A DNA stretch of 13,728 bases. Source: Pseudomonadota bacterium. GTDB taxonomy: Bacteria > Pseudomonadota > Gammaproteobacteria > Xanthomonadales > Xanthomonadaceae. The stretch is from NCBI GenBank assembly GCA_023423605.1, contig JAFAFF010000206.1, positions 1 through 13,728 on the forward strand, read 5' to 3'. Both the position numbers and the translations under genes were made by a program. The notes under the pieces are model-generated. The model searched no databases, was not told the DNA's origin, and saw only the letters and a program-made list of their open reading frames with translations. Positions 6,198-13,728 of the stretch are shown piece after piece; within the stretch, counting starts at the first letter, position 1, and each line of letters starts with the position of its first letter.

Positions 6198-7505
6198 TTA
6201 CCCCGCCTTGCGCCGCAACGGGGTGACGTTGTTCTTCTTCTTCGTCGCCTTCGCGGCAGGGGCCTGGGCATGCGTCGCGAAGAAATCGCGAACCTTCGGG
6301 TACACCACTTCGCGCCAGCGGCGCCCGCTGAAGATGCCGTAGTGACCGGCACCTTCCACCACGAAGTGCTCGCGGCGCTCGCCGGGAATGCCGGTGCACA
6401 GCGCGTGCGCCGCCTCGGTCTGGCCCAGCCCGGCGATGTCGTCGAGCTCGCCTTCTATGCTCAGCAGCGCTGTATCGCGGATTGCCGACGGATCGACCTT
6501 TTCACCCTTGATGTACCACTCACCACGCGGCAGCAGGAAATCCTGGAATACCGTCCTGATCGTGTCCAGGTAGTAGCGGGCCGGCATGTCCAGCACGGCG
6601 TTGTATTCGTCGTAGAAACGACGATGCGCATCGGCGTCTTCCAGATCGCCCTTCACCAGGTCGGTATAGAAATCCCAGTGCGAACTGAAGTGGCGGCTGG
6701 GATTCATCGACAGGAAACCGGCATGCTGCAGGAATCCCGGATATACACGCCGGCCCGCGCCCGGATAGCCCGGCGGCACGCTGTGGATGACGTTGTTTTC
6801 GAACCAGGAAAGCGGATTCTGCGTGGCCAGGTTGTTCACTGCGGTCGGGCTGCAGCGGGCATCGATCGGGCCGCCCATCATCACCAGCGAGCGCGGCGTG
6901 GGTTCACCGCGTCCGGCCATCAGCGAAACCGCGGCCAGCACCGGCACCGTCGGCTGGCACACGCTGACCACGTGCAGGCGCTCGACACCAAGGTGGCGGA
7001 TGAACTCCTGGATGTATTCGACATAATCATCCAGCCCGAAATCGCCTTCGCTGGCCGGCACCATGCGCGCGTCCACCCAGTCGGTGACGTAGACGCGATG
7101 GTCGCGCAGCAGCGTGCGCACGGTATCGCGCAGCAGGGTGGCATGGTGGCCGGACAACGGCGCGACCACCAGCACGAAAGGCTGGTTGGTCATGGTGTGC
7201 AACTGCTCGGCTTCGTTGCTGTGCCGCTTGAAGCGCAGCAGCCTGCAGAACGGCTTGCTGACCTCTTCGTGGACGACGATCGGCACGCGCTCGCCCTCCA
7301 CGTCGATTTCGTTGATGCCCCATTCGGGCTTTTCATAGTCCTTGCCGAGGCGATGGAACAGCTCGTTCATCGCCGCCAGGCGGTCGGCACCGGGCATCTG
7401 CGACCACCAATGGCCGGGATTGGTGAAAAAGCGGGCATTGGCCTGCGCCTGATGGACCCAGGGAGCAAGCATGTTGCGAGTCAATTCATGCAGCTGATAG
7501 AGCAT
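6198..7505 (-). CDS. phaZ: Intracellular polyhydroxybutyrate depolymerase PhaZ
   Basis: A 435-residue alpha/beta-hydrolase that, from memory, aligns along its length with the Ralstonia eutropha intracellular depolymerase PhaZ1. It hydrolyses stored poly-3-hydroxybutyrate in the cytoplasm. The nucleophile is Cys183 in SVCQPTVPVLA (181-191), a lipase-like box with Cys in place of Ser. Asp355 (EGELDD) and His388 (GAGHYG) complete a triad whose numbering equals that reported for the Ralstonia enzyme. Other landmarks are PLSGHHATLLRDTVRTLL (116-133), YVTDWVDARMVP (139-150) and GRRVYPGFLQHAGF (251-264). The start ATG at 7503-7505 gives the family's MLYQLHE N-terminus, although no Shine-Dalgarno is obvious. 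The C-terminal 25 residues are a basic, Lys/Arg-rich extension. No PHB synthase or phasin gene lies in the window. A dyad upstream (7527-7547) may be its operator. Confidence 0.93.
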   Translation of the reverse strand: MLYQLHELTRNMLAPWVHQAQANARFFTNPGHWWSQMPGADRLAAMNELFHRLGKDYEKPEWGINEIDVEGERVPIVVHEEVSKPFCRLLRFKRHSNEAEQLHTMTNQPFVLVVAPLSGHHATLLRDTVRTLLRDHRVYVTDWVDARMVPASEGDFGLDDYVEYIQEFIRHLGVERLHVVSVCQPTVPVLAAVSLMAGRGEPTPRSLVMMGGPIDARCSPTAVNNLATQNPLSWFENNVIHSVPPGYPGAGRRVYPGFLQHAGFLSMNPSRHFSSHWDFYTDLVKGDLEDADAHRRFYDEYNAVLDMPARYYLDTIRTVFQDFLLPRGEWYIKGEKVDPSAIRDTALLSIEGELDDIAGLGQTEAAHALCTGIPGERREHFVVEGAGHYGIFSGRRWREVVYPKVRDFFATHAQAPAAKATKKKNNVTPLRRKAG

Positions 7506-7526
7506 GACGAGCCAATATGTATGGAC

Positions 7527-7547
7527 TTATGTTGCCGCGCAGCATAA
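7527..7547 (-). promoter_or_regulatory. Putative PhbF/PhaR-type operator upstream of phaZ
   Basis: On the minus strand this 21-bp dyad has outer arms TTATG and CATAA and inner arms TGC and GCA around three bases; 16 of 21 positions are symmetric. The core reads TG-C-TGC-GCG-GCAA, which fits the motif TG-N-TGC-N3-GCAA that I recall for PhbF of Herbaspirillum and related PhaR regulators. It overlaps a -10-like TATGCT (7546-7541) and ends 21 bases before the phaZ ATG, a position suited to repression. Regulator binding is inferred. Confidence 0.55.
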
Positions 7548-7607
7548 CCCATCTTCCGGACGCGCAGGTTAAGTGCGTCACGGTTGCCCCATTCAGCTGT
7601 CGCCGAC

Positions 7608-8207
7608 TCAGCGTGCCGGGCGTTCCAGCGCCGAGGCTTCGCCGGCCAGCCAAGGCCCCAGCCAGCAGTGTGACCCCACCGGCTGCATGCCGCGCTTGCC
7701 CAGTTCGCGGGCATACCAGCGTGCGGGCCGCGCCTGGAATTCTTCGTGGTCGCCCTCGAAATCGTCCTCGGCGGCGAAGGTTTCCAGGAAGGCGATTCCA
7801 CCGGTGAGGTCGGCCAGCCCGTCCAGTCCCGCGCGCAGTTCACGGTCGGGCACGTAATGCATGACATCCGAGCAGACCAGCAGGTCCACCGGCGCGCAGG
7901 GGCGCAGCCATGCAAAATCGCCGAACGTGGCCGGGTGCAGGTTGCGGGTGCGGCCGAAGCGCGCCACCGCATAGTCGCTGCTGTCGAAACCGAGATACTG
8001 CAGCTTCGGGCGCAGCTTGAGCAGCGGTGCACGCCAGGCGCCTTCGCCGCAGCCGATGTCCAGCACGCTGCGGATGGGCCGCTCCAGATAGTATTCCGCC
8101 GTGGCCACCGCCAGTGCGACCTTGCGGGCCAGGCGCGCGCTGCCGCCGATATCAGCGCGTCGGTACCACTGCTGGAAGTAGGCGGCGTCGTAGGTCTTCT
8201 TGTCCAT
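7608..8207 (-). CDS. Class I SAM-dependent methyltransferase, substrate unknown
   Basis: A 199-residue cytoplasmic protein. Motif I, the SAM-binding glycine loop, is VLDIGCGEG at residues 48-56; the acidic end of strand 2 is GFDSSDY (73-79); motif IV is VDLLVCSDVMHYV (107-119). The rest of the Rossmann core follows to about residue 145, with a short C-terminal cap. The acceptor substrate cannot be told: small molecule, lipid or protein are all possible. Neither start candidate has a good Shine-Dalgarno. I chose the ATG at 8205-8207 because MDKKTYDAAYFQQWYR is a typical family N-terminus; the ATG at 8225 would add six residues. It lies 102 bases upstream of phaZ on the same strand and is divergent from the HemJ-like gene across 63 bases. 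No functional link to PHB metabolism is evident. Confidence 0.88.
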   Translation of the reverse strand: MDKKTYDAAYFQQWYRRADIGGSARLARKVALAVATAEYYLERPIRSVLDIGCGEGAWRAPLLKLRPKLQYLGFDSSDYAVARFGRTRNLHPATFGDFAWLRPCAPVDLLVCSDVMHYVPDRELRAGLDGLADLTGGIAFLETFAAEDDFEGDHEEFQARPARWYARELGKRGMQPVGSHCWLGPWLAGEASALERPAR

Positions 8208-8270
8208 GTACGGGGCGGAGCGCATCGGTGAAAATGGCGTCCATCCTACGCCAGCCACCGGAGCGAGCGC

Positions 8271-8726
8271 ATGCAGTCGTATTTCTGGATCAAGACGTTC
8301 CACCTGGTGTTCGTGGTGGCCTGGATGGCCACGGTGTTCTATCTGCCGCGCATCCTGGTGAACATCGCCGAGGCGGCGGGACAGGCGGCCGTGGTCGAGC
8401 GGCTGCAGTTGATGGGCATGCGCCTGTACCGCTTCGGGCATTCGATGTTCGGCCTGGCGTTCATGCTGGGCCTGGTGCTGTGGCTGGGGTACAGGGTGTT
8501 GCCAGGCTTCCCGACCATGGTCGCGCCAGGTGCGGCGGGCTGGTTGCATGCGAAGCTGGGGCTGGTGGTGTTGCTGCTGGTGTATTTCGTCTGGATCGGG
8601 CGGCTGCTGAAGGGTGTGGCGAAGGGACGTGCACTGCCGTCATCGCGCGCGCTGCGCTGGATCAACGAGATCCCGTTGCTGGCCTTCATCCCGGTGGTAT
8701 GGCTGGTGCTGGCCAAGCCGTTCTGA
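8271..8726 (+). CDS. hemJ: HemJ-like protoporphyrinogen oxidase (UPF0093/CopD-related membrane protein)
   Basis: A 151-residue integral membrane protein with four predicted helices (about 8-28, 56-75, 92-112 and 133-149). It carries landmarks of the HemJ family, the oxygen-independent-type protoporphyrinogen IX oxidase of the late haem pathway: WIKTFHLVFVVAWMA (6-20) with His11, FYLPRILV (23-30), WLHAKLGLVVLLL (91-103) with His93 and Lys95, and the terminal block RWINEIPLLAFIPVVWLVLAKPF (from 129). HemJ binds haem b through a conserved His and oxidises protoporphyrinogen in the inner membrane. Annotation pipelines often call such proteins CopD family, because the families are similar; the NE-P and KPF end points to HemJ. 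GGAG at 8260-8263 is seven bases before the ATG. Function is inferred; a HemG or HemY elsewhere would make it less certain. Confidence 0.82.
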   Translation: MQSYFWIKTFHLVFVVAWMATVFYLPRILVNIAEAAGQAAVVERLQLMGMRLYRFGHSMFGLAFMLGLVLWLGYRVLPGFPTMVAPGAAGWLHAKLGLVVLLLVYFVWIGRLLKGVAKGRALPSSRALRWINEIPLLAFIPVVWLVLAKPF

Positions 8727-8731
8727 GCCGG

Positions 8732-8754
8732 GTAGAGCGGGGCTCTGCCCCGCT
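8732..8754 (+). repeat. SMAG-like GTAG palindrome, copy 1
   Basis: GTAG head at 8732-8735, then an eight-base perfect stem: AGCGGGGC (8736-8743), loop TCT, GCCCCGCT (8747-8754). This layout fits the SMAG repeats known from Stenotrophomonas maltophilia, a REP-type family mobilised by RAYT transposases. It starts five bases after the hemJ-like stop and may act as a transcription end or RNA-stability element. Confidence 0.8.
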
Positions 8755-8770
8755 GTGCGGTGCCGTTCAA

Positions 8771-8793
8771 AGCCGGGCAGAGCCCGGCTCTAC
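8771..8793 (-). repeat. SMAG-like GTAG palindrome, copy 2, inverted
   Basis: Same element on the other strand: AGCCGGGC (8771-8778), loop AGA, GCCCGGCT (8782-8789), then CTAC (8790-8793), the reverse complement of the GTAG head. It differs from copy 1 at just two positions, which are paired partners in the stem, so both hairpins remain perfect. The pair with its 16-base gap forms a 62-bp head-out dimer between convergent hemJ and accA. Confidence 0.8.
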
Positions 8794-8833
8794 GTGCGCA
8801 GAAAATGATCCGGCGGCCGGGCAGCGCCAGGCG

Positions 8834-9793
8834 CTACGCGGCTTCGTAGGCGCCGTAACCGCGCAGGCGCTTGTAGCGCTGTTCCAGCAACTGCCCGGTG
8901 GACAGTGCCTGCAGCGCGTCCAGTTCGTTGAGCAGTACGGCCTTCAGGCGCCGGGCCATCTGGTTCGGGTTGCGGTGCGCGCCGCCGGTCGGCTCGCGGA
9001 CCACCTTGTCCACCAGCCCGAGCGACTTCAGGCGCGGCGCGGTCAGGCCCAGCTGTTCGGCGGCCTCCTTGGCCTTGCCGGCATCCTTCCACAGGATCGA
9101 GGCGCAGCCTTCCGGGCTGATGGTGGAATACACGCTGTACTCCAGCATGATCGTGCGGTCGCCCACGCCCAGCGCCAGTGCGCCGCCCGAACCGCCTTCA
9201 CCGATCACCGTGCAGATCACCGGCACCTGCAGTTCGGCCATCTCCATCAGATTGCGTGCGATGGCTTCGGACTGGCCGCGCGATTCTGCATCGATGCCCG
9301 GCCACGCGCCGGCGGTGTCGATCAGGGTCAGCACCGGCAGGCCGAAACGCTCGGCCATCTTCATCAGGCGCAGCGCCTTGCGGTAGCCTTCGGGCTTGGG
9401 CATGCCGAAGTTGCGCTTGATCTTTTCCTTGGTGTCGCGGCCCTTCTGGTGGCCGATGACCATCATCGGCCGTCCGTTGATGCGGGCCAGACCACCGATG
9501 ATCGCCTTGTCATCGGCGAAGGCACGGTCGCCTGCCAGTTCCTGGAAGTCATCGCACATCAAGCGCAGGTAATCCTGCGTATACGGCCGCGATGGGTGGC
9601 GCGCCAGCTGCAGCACCTGCCACGAGGTGAGGTTGCGGAAGATCTGCGCGGTGCGCAGCCGCAGCTTGTCCTGCAGGGCATGCACTTCGGCTTCGACGTT
9701 GACGGCCGGGCCGGCACTGGCGCTGCGCAGCTCCTGGATCTTCGCTTCCAGGTCGGCGATGGGTTGCTCGAAGTCGAGGTAGTTCGGATTCAT
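8834..9793 (-). CDS. accA: Acetyl-CoA carboxylase carboxyltransferase subunit alpha
   Basis: A 319-residue protein, the family's normal length. With AccD it forms the A2D2 carboxyltransferase that moves the carboxyl group from biotin-BCCP to acetyl-CoA, giving malonyl-CoA, the first committed step of fatty-acid synthesis in the cytoplasm. Landmarks are [17 protein letters not shown] (6-22), RHPSRPYT (65-72), [13 protein letters not shown] (113-125), [16 protein letters not shown] (129-144), [10 protein letters not shown] (173-182), [16 protein letters not shown] (198-213) and [13 protein letters not shown] (225-237). The E. coli DTPGAYPGVGAEERG block reads [15 protein letters not shown] here (159-173); I believe this is common in xanthomonads. 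The ATG at 9791-9793 gives the family [10 protein letters not shown] start, without a clear Shine-Dalgarno. It follows dnaE by 123 bases on the same strand, the order seen in many gammaproteobacteria. Confidence 0.97.
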   Translation of the reverse strand: MNPNYLDFEQPIADLEAKIQELRSASAGPAVNVEAEVHALQDKLRLRTAQIFRNLTSWQVLQLARHPSRPYTQDYLRLMCDDFQELAGDRAFADDKAIIGGLARINGRPMMVIGHQKGRDTKEKIKRNFGMPKPEGYRKALRLMKMAERFGLPVLTLIDTAGAWPGIDAESRGQSEAIARNLMEMAELQVPVICTVIGEGGSGGALALGVGDRTIMLEYSVYSTISPEGCASILWKDAGKAKEAAEQLGLTAPRLKSLGLVDKVVREPTGGAHRNPNQMARRLKAVLLNELDALQALSTGQLLEQRYKRLRGYGAYEAA

Positions 9794-9811
9794 CGGAAGC
9801 CGTCGTGTAAA

Positions 9812-9820
9812 GAAAGGAGG
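9812..9820 (-). promoter_or_regulatory. Anti-Shine-Dalgarno-like tract in the accA leader
   Basis: The accA sense strand reads CCTCCTTTC about 20 bases before the start codon, close to the 16S rRNA 3' end, while no normal Shine-Dalgarno is present. The tract could pair with ribosome-binding sequences in other RNAs, or be chance. The rest of the 123-base gap between dnaE and accA shows a weak -10-like TAAACT but no convincing promoter. Confidence 0.2.
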
Positions 9821-9916
9821 AAAGTTTAGCCGAAGGCGCGGGAATGCCCCGTACGCCCTCGTCTGGTGCCGTTCACCGTAGCGCAGCCGCCACGGCGCCG
9901 CCATCGCCGCCGCAGG

Positions 9917-13495
<3,579 letters not shown>

Positions 13496-13728
13496 GCCGG
13501 ACCAGGTTGGAGCGCGTCGGCCCCGGGTGCAGGCATGAGGACGGCCGCCGGGGTCACAGAGCGCAGGAATGCGCGATCAGGGTAGCGGTGGGGGCGGGCG
13601 CGGACAAGGCTTGACGTCGGGCGGGAGGGTGCGCTGCGCGCGGCCTCGAAGCAACGGCAACAGCAACAGCAACGGCGACGGCTGCAGGGGTATGGGCTGG
13701 TGGGGCGGGGTGGGTTGGCGGGGACGGC
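13496..13728. other. Region upstream of dnaE, no gene recognised
   Basis: All frames of these 233 bases were read. Open frames exist but none has a recognisable protein or good start. In many gammaproteobacteria rnhB precedes dnaE; I cannot see its end here. A GCGCA/TGCGC mini-hairpin (13561-13574) and a hexamer repeat (13651-13680) are present. The dnaE promoter should be here but I see no clear -35/-10 pair. Confidence 0.4.
13651..13680 (+). repeat. Five-unit hexamer repeat, GCRACR
   Basis: Five tandem hexamers: GCAACG, GCAACA, GCAACA, GCAACG, GCGACG. The array is about 156 bases before the dnaE ATG and not inside a recognisable gene. Short arrays of this kind can change length by replication slippage. 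Confidence 0.75.

Noticed and set aside
7608..8549. Longer methyltransferase starting near 8549
   Set aside because: The extension lies antisense to the HemJ-like gene and is Gln/His/Arg-rich; the SAM fold starts after 8207.
13496..13728. End of an rnhB gene upstream of dnaE
   Set aside because: Expected from gene order in other gammaproteobacteria, but no frame gives a recognisable RNase HII C-terminus.

Overview
This is a GC-rich stretch of bacterial chromosome that most resembles Stenotrophomonas (family Xanthomonadaceae, Gammaproteobacteria). The evidence is the dnaE-accA order, protein sequences that match what I recall of Xanthomonas and Stenotrophomonas AccA and DnaE, and a pair of GTAG-headed palindromes after the hemJ-like gene that look like the SMAG repeats of S. 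maltophilia. No species assignment is possible from the window alone. I see no tRNA, rRNA, CRISPR array, insertion sequence or phage gene, and no sign that any block is foreign.

Layout. Positions 1-2738 hold three minus-strand genes: a DUF885 lipoprotein cut by the window edge, a small very acidic protein of unknown function, and a LysR-type regulator. The regulator is divergent from an EamA/DMT-family transporter (2844-3716), which it may control. A minus-strand periplasmic cyclophilin-type peptidylprolyl isomerase (3763-4665) is divergent from a two-gene operon with an ATGA overlap, encoding a PadR-type repressor and a HAAS/putative-sensor membrane protein (4802-6141). A strong dyad sits just ahead of the padR-like start codon. 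Next come a minus-strand intracellular polyhydroxybutyrate depolymerase (phaZ, 6198-7505), a minus-strand SAM-dependent methyltransferase (7608-8207) and a plus-strand HemJ-like membrane protein (8271-8726). The window closes with accA (8834-9793) and dnaE (9917-13495), both on the minus strand. The last 233 bases hold no recognisable gene, only a short hexamer repeat.

How the genes relate. Most are independent housekeeping or accessory functions: chain-elongating DNA polymerase, the first step of fatty-acid synthesis, late haem synthesis, periplasmic protein folding and storage-polymer mobilisation. The clearest regulatory units are the PadR/HAAS-sensor operon with its putative operator, the LysR/transporter pair, and a 21-bp interrupted palindrome upstream of phaZ that fits the site I recall for PhbF/PhaR-type regulators of PHB metabolism. 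All gene-convergent junctions carry hairpins. No wholly new system is visible; the regulatory DNA and the PadR/HAAS-sensor module are the parts most worth following up.
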